Positions 8,058 to 15,880 of a stretch of 64,000 nucleotides of DNA are shown piece by piece. The notes beneath the pieces are model-generated. The model worked only from the letters and a program-made list of their open reading frames with translations. It had not been told where the DNA came from and did not search any database. The translations under genes and the position numbers were made by a program. This stretch comes from Paenibacillus sp. BIHB 4019 (lineage in GTDB: Bacteria; Bacillota; Bacilli; Paenibacillales; Paenibacillaceae): the NCBI RefSeq assembly GCF_002741035.1, contig NZ_CP016808.1:992001-1056000 (forward strand), given 5' to 3'. Numbering within the stretch: the first letter of the stretch is position 1; each line of letters begins with the position of its first letter.

Positions 8058-8136
8058 AAGGTGAAACGGCTTTCTCCGTCCTCTGGCGGCGCGGCACGGT
8101 TCGATGGGAAAATCATATCCTTTCCAATATGTTAAA
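8058..8136 (+). repeat. Dispersed double-hairpin element, copy E
   Basis: It begins GGTGAAACGGCT, continues with CCTCTGGCGGCGCGGC, and ends in an AT-rich arm around ATATCC...AATATG. It is most like copy D at the left end and like A and B in the CCTCTGGCGGC core. The second hairpin is degenerate. It lies between the SDR and trhO genes. Confidence 0.6.
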
Positions 8137-8257
8137 AATTGATGTCAACCCAACGAAATTATCAGCACAGTTGGTGTTGTGAACATGTCCTATGTCTATT
8201 ACAATATAATATGTTCTCTAATGTGTTCTCAACTTAGTTACAGAAAGGAATTTGGCA

Positions 8258-9151
8258 ATGAACAACCCTTCCAACTATCAGGTCTTATTGTATTATAAAT
8301 TTGTTGCAATCCCCGATGCGGAGCAATTCGCAGCCGAACATTTGGCTTACTGCAAGGAGTTAAACGTGCGAGGCCGCATTCTTATTGCGGATGAGGGCAT
8401 CAATGGCACGGTTTCCGGAACGATTGAGCAAACGGAGCAATACATGCGTGACCTGCGCTCCAATCCGTTGTTTGCCGATATCGTATTTAAGATCGATGAA
8501 GCTGATCAGCATGCTTTTCCAAAAATGTTCGTCCGTTACAAAAAGGAGCTCGTTACTCTCCGCTACGACAAACCGCTTGATCCCAATACGCTAACCGGCA
8601 CGCATCTGTCTCCTAAAGAGTTCCACGACTATTTGCAAAGGGAAGACGTTATTGTGCTTGACGGCCGTAGCGATTATGAATACGATCTTGGACATTTCCG
8701 CAATGCGATCAGGCCTGATCTTAAAACCTTCAAGGAATTTCCGGAATGGCTTCGCGAAAATATGGCGGATATGAAAGACAAGCCGATCATTACTTACTGT
8801 ACTGGCGGTATCCGCTGCGAGAAGCTGACTGGCGTCATGCTAAGCGAAGGCTTCAAAGATGTCTATCAGCTCGATGGCGGCATTGTCACCTATGGCAAAG
8901 ACGAGGAAGTTCAAGGAAAGCTTTTCGACGGCAAATGTTATGTGTTCGATGAGCGGATTTCGGTGACCATTAACCGCACAGATGAAGCTGTCGTCGTCGG
9001 AAAATGCTATCACTGCGAAGCGCCAGCGGAAACCTACATTAACTGCGCGGATGATACCTGCCACCGTCAGCATATTGTATGCCCGGACTGCGAGGAGACC
9101 CATCACGGCTTCTGTTCTATGGAATGCGAGGAGCATGTGACTAGCGTTTAA
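8258..9151 (+). CDS. trhO: tRNA uridine(34) hydroxylase TrhO (rhodanese family)
   Basis: This 297-residue protein is read from the ATG at 8258, seven bases after AAAGGAA; an in-frame TTG at 8252 is rejected. TrhO makes 5-hydroxyuridine at the wobble position of certain tRNAs in an oxygen-dependent way. The N-terminal UPF0176 domain contains GRILIADEGINGTVSG. The rhodanese domain (about 120-220) has the catalytic Cys181 in TYCTGGIRCEK, and a Cys-rich C-terminus with CYHCEAP, CHRQHIVCPDC and CSMEC probably binds zinc. Length and order fit the YbfQ/YceA family. It is convergent with guaA, with a bidirectional terminator between them. Confidence 0.94.
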   Translation: MNNPSNYQVLLYYKFVAIPDAEQFAAEHLAYCKELNVRGRILIADEGINGTVSGTIEQTEQYMRDLRSNPLFADIVFKIDEADQHAFPKMFVRYKKELVTLRYDKPLDPNTLTGTHLSPKEFHDYLQREDVIVLDGRSDYEYDLGHFRNAIRPDLKTFKEFPEWLRENMADMKDKPIITYCTGGIRCEKLTGVMLSEGFKDVYQLDGGIVTYGKDEEVQGKLFDGKCYVFDERISVTINRTDEAVVVGKCYHCEAPAETYINCADDTCHRQHIVCPDCEETHHGFCSMECEEHVTSV

Positions 9152-9163
9152 TGGGTACTGATT

Positions 9164-9260
9164 AAGCGTAAACGGCTATCGCCGTCCTCTGGCGGCATAG
9201 CTGCCGTTTCGCGGGCAAAATATAAGCTGATTATAAAAGTGAAGCTTATACGTTCTTATA
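9164..9260 (+). repeat. Dispersed double-hairpin element, copy A
   Basis: The first palindrome is AAACGGC ... GCCGTTT with an inner CGCC/GGCG stem. The second is TATAAGCT ... AGCTTATA. It is nearly identical to copy B at 18524 through AAGCGTAAACGGCT, CCTCTGGCGGC, CCGTTTCGCGG and AAATATAAGC. It sits just after the trhO stop. Confidence 0.8.
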
Positions 9261-9264
9261 ATTC

Positions 9265-9313
9265 AAAAAACTCTCCTTCCTTTGCCATTAACGCAAAAGA
9301 AAGAGAGTTTTTT
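9265..9313. terminator. Bidirectional terminator between trhO and guaA
   Basis: AAAAAACTCTC (9265-9275) pairs with GAGAGTTTTTT (9303-9313), with further pairing inside. T-runs are present in both reading directions, which suits two convergent genes. Confidence 0.9.
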
Positions 9314-9331
9314 GTTTAGGCTACGGAACGG

Positions 9332-10870
9332 CTATTCCCACTCAATCGTAGCTGGCGGTTTCGACGTAACGTCATAGACGATACGGTTAACGTTGTCCAC
9401 TTCGTTTACGATACGAACCGAAATTTTCTCAAGCACGTCCCAAGGAATACGAGCCCAGTCCGCTGTCATTCCGTCAATCGACGTAACGGCGCGGATACCT
9501 ACAGTGTAGGAATATGTGCGGGCATCGCCCATAACGCCTACGCTCTTCATGTTCGGAAGCGCAGTGAAGTATTGCCAAATTTCGCGGTCAAGGCCAGCCT
9601 TGGCAATTTCATCGCGGAGAATCGCATCCGACTCGCGTACGATCGTCAGCTTCTCTTCGGTTACTTCGCCAAGCACGCGAATCGCAAGACCCGGACCTGG
9701 GAATGGCTGACGCCATACGATCGCATCTGGCAAGCCGCACTCGGAACCGACTTTACGAACCTCATCCTTGAACAGCGCTTTAAGCGGCTCTACAAGCTTG
9801 AACTTAATGTCCTCCGGCAGGCCGCCGACATTGTGGTGGGACTTGATCGTTTGGGCTGTAGCTGTTCCGCTCTCAACGATATCCGTATACAGCGTGCCTT
9901 GCGCCAAAAATTCAAAGTCATCGAATTTATCCGACTCTTCTTGGAAAACGTAAATGAATTCGTTGCCGATAATTTTACGTTTTTGCTCCGGATCGTCAAC
10001 GCCTGCAAGCTTGCTCATAAAACGCTCTCTTGCATCGATTTTGACAACCTTCATATCGAATTTGCCCACGAATGTTTCCATAACGCCTTCTGCTTCATCC
10101 TTGCGAAGCAAGCCGTGGTCAATAAACATGCAAGTAAGCTGATCGCCGATCGCCTTGTGCAGCAAAATTGCAACAACGGAGGAATCTACACCGCCGGAAA
10201 GGGCGCATAGCACCTTCTTGTCGCCAACCTGGTCGCGAATATCACGAATGGTATCCTCGATGAAACTCTCCATCGTCCAGTTGCCGTCACAGTCGCAAAT
10301 GTTGTAGAGGAAGTTGCGAATCATTTCATTGCCGAATACAGAGTGACGAACTTCCGGATGGAATTGCACCGCATAGAAGTGCTTGTCCGGGTTGCTCATT
10401 GCCGCAATTGGAGCATGCTCCGTGCTTCCATCAACGATGAAGCCTGCTGGTGGCTCGACTACGAGATCGCTGTGGCTCATCCATACGGTCTGAGAAGCGT
10501 CTAGGCCTTGGGTCAAACGGCTGTCCGGCGTAAAATCAACCTCTGCTTTACCGTATTCGCGTTTGCCTGCGCGCTCTACTTTGCCTTGCAATTGATGCGA
10601 CATCAGCTGCATGCCGTAGCAAATGCCAAAGATCGGAATTCCCAGATCGTAGATTGCCGGGTCAACAAGCGGCGAGTTCGTTTCGTATACGCTAGCTGGA
10701 CCTCCTGAGAATACAATCCCTTTCGGCTGAATTTCACGAATGCGCTCAACCGATGTATTAAATGGCAGCAACTCGCTGTATACGCCCAAATCACGAATGC
10801 GGCGTGCGATTAGCTGGTTGTATTGTCCTCCGAAGTCCAGAACAATGATGATTTCATTTGGCTTGTTCAT
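9332..10870 (-). CDS. guaA: GMP synthase (glutamine-hydrolysing)
   Basis: This 512-residue enzyme converts XMP, ATP and glutamine to GMP in the last step of guanine nucleotide synthesis. The class I amidotransferase domain (about 1-195) has the nucleophile elbow FGICYGMQL with catalytic Cys and the FHPEV His-Glu pair. The ATP-pyrophosphatase domain has the P-loop [10 protein letters not shown], and the C-terminal dimerisation domain ends [13 protein letters not shown]. Length is standard. GGGAGG precedes the ATG, and a good sigma-A promoter lies upstream. No purine riboswitch is apparent in the short leader. In Bacillus subtilis guaA follows yeaC-yeaD-yebA; here an AraC/binding-protein unit intervenes. 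Confidence 0.98.
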   Translation of the reverse strand: MNKPNEIIIVLDFGGQYNQLIARRIRDLGVYSELLPFNTSVERIREIQPKGIVFSGGPASVYETNSPLVDPAIYDLGIPIFGICYGMQLMSHQLQGKVERAGKREYGKAEVDFTPDSRLTQGLDASQTVWMSHSDLVVEPPAGFIVDGSTEHAPIAAMSNPDKHFYAVQFHPEVRHSVFGNEMIRNFLYNICDCDGNWTMESFIEDTIRDIRDQVGDKKVLCALSGGVDSSVVAILLHKAIGDQLTCMFIDHGLLRKDEAEGVMETFVGKFDMKVVKIDARERFMSKLAGVDDPEQKRKIIGNEFIYVFQEESDKFDDFEFLAQGTLYTDIVESGTATAQTIKSHHNVGGLPEDIKFKLVEPLKALFKDEVRKVGSECGLPDAIVWRQPFPGPGLAIRVLGEVTEEKLTIVRESDAILRDEIAKAGLDREIWQYFTALPNMKSVGVMGDARTYSYTVGIRAVTSIDGMTADWARIPWDVLEKISVRIVNEVDNVNRIVYDVTSKPPATIEWE

Positions 10871-10898
10871 TACCGAGCCTCCCTCAATTAATGTAGTA

Positions 10899-10928
10899 AT
10901 TATATATAAGGCGCTTTGAGCGAGTCAA
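10899..10928 (-). promoter_or_regulatory. Sigma-A promoter of guaA
   Basis: On the minus strand TTGACT is followed after 18 bp by TATAAT, about 30 bp upstream of the guaA start region. Both boxes are near consensus. Confidence 0.75.
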
Positions 10929-11003
10929 GGCTGAGTGACGATAATCCACTTTTTTTAAAGGAGATGCGCCTCATATGGATAAAATAGGGATTTAAATGCC
11001 ATT

Positions 11004-11030
11004 AAAAAGGACCTTCCATGCCGGAAGGCC
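11004..11030 (-). terminator. Terminator of the AraC/binding-protein ORF
   Basis: On the minus strand GGCCTTCC - GGCAT - GGAAGGTCC is followed by TTTTT. It lies 25 bp after the stop at 11055. Confidence 0.85.
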
Positions 11031-11054
11031 ACCCTCTACACATTTTGCGTTGCT

Positions 11055-12077
11055 TTAAGATTTAACGAGCGCCTTGAGCACATCGTCCAGCTTCATGCTG
11101 TCAGCTGTTGGGCCATTCAGCATCCAATGTCTCGCTGATACTTTATGCACATTCCCTTTTTTAACAGCAGGAATTTCCTGCCACACTTTCATTTGCTCGA
11201 TTTCATCCAATTCAGTCAAAGCCATCTGGGCTTCCTCCTCCGAATCAAACGATCCGCCAACCGTCACAAATAAATGGTCAGCCGTTATTTCGGGCAGCTT
11301 CTCCAGCGACTCGCCTACTCCCCAACTGCCCTCTTCTTCCTTCTGCTCTAATTCCGCGACAGATGCATCCATGGCTAAACCAACATCCTTGTAGACAAGG
11401 CTTGTATAGACGAACGCCGGGAAAAAGACTTGCACATCGCTTTGGGACGGGCGAATAAACGCGACGGAATGGTTGGCGCCTACAGCCTTCGCAACGGCTT
11501 CTTTCGTTTGCTCCAGCTTCTCATTATACGCATTTATGACCGCCTGAGCTTGCTCCTCCCGATCAATGGCTTTGCCGATAGCGGCTATGGAGGTTTTCCA
11601 GTCACCGCGATCATAAACGATCGTTGGAGCGATTTTGCTCAATTTTTCGTAGCTTTCTTTATCGGTCGGCAGCAAATGCGCCATAATCAAATCCGGCTTT
11701 GCATCCAAAATAGCTTCGTAGTTCAAGCTGTCTGGCGTGTAGATGGCCGGAATATTTCTCTCTTGCAGCGTTTCATATAAATATTGGCCCTTCATCGCCT
11801 GGGCCTGCACAATAGGTGCGTCCAAAGCCAGCAAAATATCCTCTAGGCCGCTTACCGCAATTCGCTGCGGATTAACCGGAATTTCTGTCTCGCCCAACAT
11901 ATGCTGCACAACCTTGGTTTGCGATGCTTGCTGTCCCGCACCATTTTCCCCCGTTGCTGCCGCTTCTGCCGTTATGGAGCGATCATTTACCCCCGCGGAG
12001 CCTGCACAGCCGCTGAACAATAGAGCCATGCAAAGCAGCATAACAGCAGCTACCGACAACTTTAATTCCTTATACAT
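11055..12077 (-). CDS. Iron-siderophore ABC transporter substrate-binding lipoprotein (internal start)
   Basis: This alternative product of 340 residues starts at the ATG at 12075-12077, seven to eight bases after GGGAG. The N-terminus MYKELKLSVAAVMLLCMALL continues FSGC, a lipoprotein signal with lipid-modified Cys24. The mature protein has the type III (FepB/FhuD/FeuA-like) binding fold, with the long-helix segment ending EKLEQTKEAVAKAVG and a C-terminal SARHWMLNGPTADSMKLDDV. It should capture a ferric siderophore outside the membrane and pass it to an FecCD-type permease located elsewhere. Its own promoter and Fur box lie at 12103-12151, within the coding sequence of the longer frame. This start is favoured over a functional fusion because an internal signal peptide would be odd in a DNA-binding protein. 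Confidence 0.75.
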   Translation of the reverse strand: MYKELKLSVAAVMLLCMALLFSGCAGSAGVNDRSITAEAAATGENGAGQQASQTKVVQHMLGETEIPVNPQRIAVSGLEDILLALDAPIVQAQAMKGQYLYETLQERNIPAIYTPDSLNYEAILDAKPDLIMAHLLPTDKESYEKLSKIAPTIVYDRGDWKTSIAAIGKAIDREEQAQAVINAYNEKLEQTKEAVAKAVGANHSVAFIRPSQSDVQVFFPAFVYTSLVYKDVGLAMDASVAELEQKEEEGSWGVGESLEKLPEITADHLFVTVGGSFDSEEEAQMALTELDEIEQMKVWQEIPAVKKGNVHKVSARHWMLNGPTADSMKLDDVLKALVKS

Positions 12078-13049
12078 CGTTAAATCTCCCTCTCCAACTA
12101 GTTGATAACTATTATCATTGTAATTGTAGCTTTGCGTTGGATGGGGGACAATGGCTTGCCCTGAACGACGGAATGGATTATTCTGAACTGCTTTGCCGCT
12201 TGCGGCTCGGGAGCGGAAGCGAAGCGGCGGCAGTCCGGTATGCTTTTTGAACACTCGGCTAAAATAATACACATCCGGATACCCGATGCTCGCCGCGATT
12301 TCCTGCAGCGTTGCTTGTGTGTCCGAAAGCAGGTGACGAGCATGATCCATGCGGACTTTAATTAAATAGTCGTTCGGCGTCGTTGCCAGCTGTTTTTTGA
12401 ATAAACGCGACAAATAGCTGGCGCTGCAACCTAGCAGTCCGGCCAGACCTTCAACCGATATCGGCTCCGGGTAGTTGTTTTCAATATAGCGCATGGCTTG
12501 CCACACGAGATCCGGCGCAGTTGGAGCAATTTCCTGATCTGAAAGCTGACCCATCAGCTCATGCACAAACTGATAAAGCTGACCCTTGGCCCCCAGCCTG
12601 TCCAGCATGCTTAGCTTGCCCCAGCTTTCTTCCATTTTCCGCACAATCGCATGTATCGCAAGCGGGTTTTGAGGAGCAAAGCCATATTGGATTTGAAACG
12701 GGTTGCAATGCTCCATGAGCTGCTGAAGCTTCCGATTGCCTTGCCCCGCCAGATTCCCTTTATAAAAAATCATATCGTATTCAAATACATCCGCCGAAGG
12801 AAAAATGTTTAGGCACATCCCCTTGCCGCCATGCAGGAGATGAAAGGGCTGAGCGGCATAATTCGTCCCATCCAGCGTCACCTGCGCTTGTCCGCGCGTT
12901 ACCCATATGAAACCGCTGGATGGCAGTAGATAGCCGCGCAGCTCCTCATTTTTCCCCAGAGCTATATGCCGGATATCAAGCACTTTAACCGTCGCTTCAT
13001 GCCATAGCAGCAGTTGGTCATTCCAATTCATACGACTCATTCCATTCAC
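11055..13049 (-). CDS. AraC-type regulator joined in frame to a siderophore-binding lipoprotein
   Basis: One open frame of 664 codons encodes two proteins that are normally separate. Residues 1-about 290 are an AraC regulator: a cupin-like sensor with LPSSGFIWVTRGQAQVTL, then two HTH motifs (SVEGLAGLLGCSASYLSRLF and EIAASIGYPDVYYFSRVF). Residues 325-664 are a complete iron-siderophore binding protein with its own signal peptide and lipobox. The 35-residue joint has a promoter, Fur box and ribosome binding site at DNA level, so the binding protein is probably also made alone from 12077. The N-terminal start is unclear: GTG 13049, ATG 13040 or ATG 13031. Btr-like proteins in Bacillus also fuse AraC to a binding domain, but without a signal peptide. 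No permease gene is nearby. Confidence 0.85.
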   Translation of the reverse strand: MNGMSRMNWNDQLLLWHEATVKVLDIRHIALGKNEELRGYLLPSSGFIWVTRGQAQVTLDGTNYAAQPFHLLHGGKGMCLNIFPSADVFEYDMIFYKGNLAGQGNRKLQQLMEHCNPFQIQYGFAPQNPLAIHAIVRKMEESWGKLSMLDRLGAKGQLYQFVHELMGQLSDQEIAPTAPDLVWQAMRYIENNYPEPISVEGLAGLLGCSASYLSRLFKKQLATTPNDYLIKVRMDHARHLLSDTQATLQEIAASIGYPDVYYFSRVFKKHTGLPPLRFRSRAASGKAVQNNPFRRSGQAIVPHPTQSYNYNDNSYQLVGEGDLTMYKELKLSVAAVMLLCMALLFSGCAGSAGVNDRSITAEAAATGENGAGQQASQTKVVQHMLGETEIPVNPQRIAVSGLEDILLALDAPIVQAQAMKGQYLYETLQERNIPAIYTPDSLNYEAILDAKPDLIMAHLLPTDKESYEKLSKIAPTIVYDRGDWKTSIAAIGKAIDREEQAQAVINAYNEKLEQTKEAVAKAVGANHSVAFIRPSQSDVQVFFPAFVYTSLVYKDVGLAMDASVAELEQKEEEGSWGVGESLEKLPEITADHLFVTVGGSFDSEEEAQMALTELDEIEQMKVWQEIPAVKKGNVHKVSARHWMLNGPTADSMKLDDVLKALVKS
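12103..12117. promoter_or_regulatory. Fur box upstream of the binding-protein start
   Basis: TGATAACTATTATCA matches the 7-1-7 Fur consensus TGATAATnATTATCA in 13 of 14 positions. It sits just downstream of the -10 box, where bound Fur would block transcription when iron is plentiful. Confidence 0.8.
12123..12151 (-). promoter_or_regulatory. Sigma-A promoter of the binding protein, inside the AraC reading frame
   Basis: On the minus strand TTGTCC (12151-12146) is followed after 17 bp by TACAAT (12128-12123). The Fur box follows directly. Confidence 0.6.
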
Positions 13050-13057
13050 ATCCCGTT

Positions 13058-13076
13058 ACAGATAAACGTTATCTGT
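13058..13076. promoter_or_regulatory. Palindromic operator upstream of the AraC start
   Basis: ACAGATAAACGTTATCTGT is a perfect 8-3-8 palindrome nine bases before the GTG at 13049. It matches the Fur 7-1-7 pattern in about 10 of 14 positions, so it is a weak Fur site or a site for the AraC protein itself. Confidence 0.55.
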
Positions 13077-13102
13077 CCTATCAAGCACCATTTTATTATA
13101 TT

Positions 13103-13117
13103 TGAAAATGGTTCTCA
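13103..13117. promoter_or_regulatory. Second Fur box upstream of the AraC gene
   Basis: TGAAAATGGTTCTCA (reverse TGAGAACCATTTTCA) fits the TGAnAATnATTnTCA form of the Bacillus Fur box. With the other sites it points to iron control of the whole unit. Confidence 0.7.
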
Positions 13118-13183
13118 TCACTAGCTTTTTTGTCTGTGCGTCGTTTGAGCTTAGGGAGTGGGCGAGATGCAGGGGATTGGATA

Positions 13184-13225
13184 GAAAAAAAGCGAGCAGC
13201 CATATGGTTAGTAGGCTGCTTGCTT
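13184..13225 (-). terminator. Terminator of the transglutaminase operon
   Basis: On the minus strand AAGCAAGCAGCC pairs with GGCTGCTCGCTT and is followed by a T-run. A second perfect 12-bp inverted repeat (CGGAGCAAGCTA, 13237-13268) lies between it and the stop codon. Confidence 0.85.
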
Positions 13226-13273
13226 CTGTTGGGATGCGGAGCAAGCTAGTGAGACTTAGCTTGCTCCGGACGG

Positions 13274-15880
13274 TTATGTGCGCCGCGCGGAATGCCTGCG
13301 GACACATAATAGGGCGGCCGCTGCCGACAGCTCCTCTGGCAGCGGCGCTTGCCAGGCACGCCGCTGCTCATAGCGGGCGGCGTCATCCCATGTGACGAAG
13401 CGCTTCAAGGCTTCGGACTGAGACGCAGGCAGCAGAGCGGCTTGCGCTGCTGCGTATTGCCTTGCTGTTTGCTGCGGCTGCCTTTTGGCTACGCAGCGGT
13501 CCAGCTGTGGCCAGATTGCCGCCGATACTGCGGCAAACTGCTTTTGGACGCCGCCGCTGCCCCGGGCCGGCGTCACGCCGCGGGAGGCGGCGCTGTAGCG
13601 GCGCAGCGCCAGCCACAGGCGCAGCCGCCTGCGCTGCGCCGCAGCGCAGAGCACGGCTGCCAGCGCCAGCGCAGCCGCGCCTGCGGCGCCTTTAGCGGCG
13701 GGCGTCGCCCCCGCCGCTGCCTCGGCGGCGCCAAGCGCCGCACGCGCAAGGGCATCCGCCCCTTGCGCAAGAGCCGTGGCGGCCTGCTCAGCCGCCGCCA
13801 CAGCCAGCGCTTGCGCGCGCTGCCCCATCGGGCGCGCAGCAGCGCTGGCAAATGCTCCGGCGGCCCCTTCGCCGCCCGCCGCTGCACTGCCGGCTGTGCC
13901 GGCCAAGCCCGCGAGCGCTGCTCCCGCGGCTGTCCCTTCGCCGCCATACCCCGGCGTCGGATCAAAAGGCACCCACCCTGCGCCTGGGAAGTATACCTCC
14001 ACCCAGGCATGGGCGTCCTTGCCCTTTACTTCATAAGCGGCCAGCTTCATGCCTGCATGTGCCGCATCATTTCGTGCATCCGGCTGCTCCGCGGACACGG
14101 TTCCGGGCGCAAAGCCTTTCACCCATCTGGCCGGAATGCCTTGTGTACGAAGCATAATGACCATTGCACTGGAAAAATGCACGCAATACCCTTCATGCTG
14201 CTTAAACAAAAAATCGTCCACGAAATCTGCTCCGGCCCCAGGGACCGCACTATTTTCAGCTGAATAGGTGTAGCTGCTTCGCAAATAAGTTTCAACCGCC
14301 TTCACCTGATCATAGCGGCTCGTTACTCCGCCTCCCGATACCTCTGCTGCCAGTGCAGCAACACGGCTCGGCAGCGATTCCGGAAGCTGCAAATATTCGG
14401 CCAGCGCTTCCTTCTCTCCCGCTTGAATGCCGCCACTGCGCAAGGCAGCTTCATCCATCACGGGAAGCAGCGTCTGAACGGTGTACTGGTCTATAAGCAC
14501 CTTATCCGAAGGAGCGTATAACGTTCCCGTCGCTTCATTTTTCAAATAAGTGTTCAGCTTGCTTCTTGGCTCCGAGGAGGTTAAATCAAGCAAAGTGCCG
14601 GAGGTTCCGCCCATAAAAAGCGGGAAGCCGCGCTCCGCCTGTTTAAGAAGCACCGTCTGAACGACAATTCGATCCGGGCTGACGGTCGTCTCCGCACCTG
14701 CCCCTTGGCTTCTTATATCCCCCTCTTCTCCAGTCTCTGTATCTGTCTCTGTATCTGTTTCTACCACTGTCTCTGTATCTGCCTCCGATTCTACCTCTGC
14801 AAGGGCTTCTACCGCCTCTACCTCCACGCTTCCCTCTCCACTAGCAGACGCAATCCGTTCCCCGCCATTTGTAATAGGCAGCAGCGTCGTACGCTGCTCC
14901 GTTTCCTGCCAGCCTTTACCGGTATAAAAAGCTTTCGTCTCCCCGCGCCAATACGTGCGAACAGGAGACAGCCCCGTAAAAACAAGCCGTTCATCCTGCT
15001 TTAGCGGAGCGCCTAATGTGGTGTCATCAAATCCATAGCCTGTGGAAGCGTAGCTTCCGCTCGCGGCTGCCGAGGCCAGCGCAGCCTTCGGATTGCCGTG
15101 ATCCAAACCAAGCACATACTGCTCCAGGCTTGCAGTTAGCGGTTGTGTCCAGCCCGCGGGGCTATTTGCCACGGATTTTCCTCCAGAAAATAGAAGTCCG
15201 GCGCCCAGACACAGCCCCACAACAACGAAAGCAGAAGCCGACCAGCGATAAGAAGCCGTCTGCGCTTCCTCCTTGCTTTCTTCTCCCTGCAGCGTTCTCA
15301 TGCGTGCAAACATGACAATCGCGCCAAGCAGCAGGCCTTCCGCTGTCACACGCAGCAGCGCATTCAGCACATCCATGCCAAGCCATGCATGCAGAAAAAT
15401 CAAATACCCTGCCGTTATGCCGGCCAAAGCCAGCCCCAGCTGGCGCAGCCAAATTAAAGCCTGCAGCGCGGGCACAAGCAGCCCAAAGCCGGTAAACAGA
15501 AGCAGCGCCTGCAGCTCTGTTGACATTCCCCACGCTACCGCTCCCATGCTGAACAGCCCGCCAGCTTCCTCGGCAAAGCGGCTGGCAAAACCAGCTGCCC
15601 ATTCCAGCGGTCCCACTTCTGGGCCTTTGTAAAGACGCATCAAGCCTGTAATGCCGATGGCGGAATAAACGACAAGCATGATATACCAAGGCGCTCGCAG
15701 TAAGCCAGCTATAGCAATACAGCCTACAAATACAATAAGAGGCTGAGCCACATCAATATAATAACGGCTGCCTGCCTCCGACCATGGAAGCATCCACTCC
15801 GCAAGCAAGCCAAGCAGCAGCAAGCTCGTCAACAGGCGGTAGCCGAATGCCGGCTCCCCTTGCGCATTAAATATCGCCAT
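13274..15880 (-). CDS. Membrane transglutaminase-like protein (TgpA/YebA family)
   Basis: This 868-residue protein has about six N-terminal membrane segments (residues 10-215), an outside region with an Asp/Glu/Thr repeat (DTETDTETG), and a transglutaminase core. The triad is visible: Cys566 in HEGYCVHFSSA, His624 in DAHAWVEV and Asp640 in PFDPTPGYGG. After it comes a strikingly Ala/Gly-rich spacer with one more membrane segment, encoded by very GC-rich DNA (about 13560-13960), and a cytosolic DUF4129-like tail. The family is thought to modify or cleave envelope proteins, but substrates are unknown. The ATG follows GAAGGA and overlaps the DUF58 gene by 14 bases. It is the third gene of the moxR-DUF58-transglutaminase operon. 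Confidence 0.92.
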   Translation of the reverse strand: MAIFNAQGEPAFGYRLLTSLLLLGLLAEWMLPWSEAGSRYYIDVAQPLIVFVGCIAIAGLLRAPWYIMLVVYSAIGITGLMRLYKGPEVGPLEWAAGFASRFAEEAGGLFSMGAVAWGMSTELQALLLFTGFGLLVPALQALIWLRQLGLALAGITAGYLIFLHAWLGMDVLNALLRVTAEGLLLGAIVMFARMRTLQGEESKEEAQTASYRWSASAFVVVGLCLGAGLLFSGGKSVANSPAGWTQPLTASLEQYVLGLDHGNPKAALASAAASGSYASTGYGFDDTTLGAPLKQDERLVFTGLSPVRTYWRGETKAFYTGKGWQETEQRTTLLPITNGGERIASASGEGSVEVEAVEALAEVESEADTETVVETDTETDTETGEEGDIRSQGAGAETTVSPDRIVVQTVLLKQAERGFPLFMGGTSGTLLDLTSSEPRSKLNTYLKNEATGTLYAPSDKVLIDQYTVQTLLPVMDEAALRSGGIQAGEKEALAEYLQLPESLPSRVAALAAEVSGGGVTSRYDQVKAVETYLRSSYTYSAENSAVPGAGADFVDDFLFKQHEGYCVHFSSAMVIMLRTQGIPARWVKGFAPGTVSAEQPDARNDAAHAGMKLAAYEVKGKDAHAWVEVYFPGAGWVPFDPTPGYGGEGTAAGAALAGLAGTAGSAAAGGEGAAGAFASAAARPMGQRAQALAVAAAEQAATALAQGADALARAALGAAEAAAGATPAAKGAAGAAALALAAVLCAAAQRRRLRLWLALRRYSAASRGVTPARGSGGVQKQFAAVSAAIWPQLDRCVAKRQPQQTARQYAAAQAALLPASQSEALKRFVTWDDAARYEQRRAWQAPLPEELSAAAALLCVRRHSARRT

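Noticed and set aside
9572..10210. 212-codon plus-strand frame inside guaA
   Set aside because: It is antisense to the well-conserved GMP synthase, with no ribosome binding site and no recognisable domain.
10871..11003. Possible purine riboswitch before guaA
   Set aside because: The gap is short and has a good promoter close to the gene. No purine aptamer stem pattern was seen.
13349..14263. 304-codon plus-strand frame across the GC-rich part of the transglutaminase gene
   Set aside because: GC-rich DNA lacks stop codons in all frames. The translation is Arg/Ala/Cys-rich without domain features.
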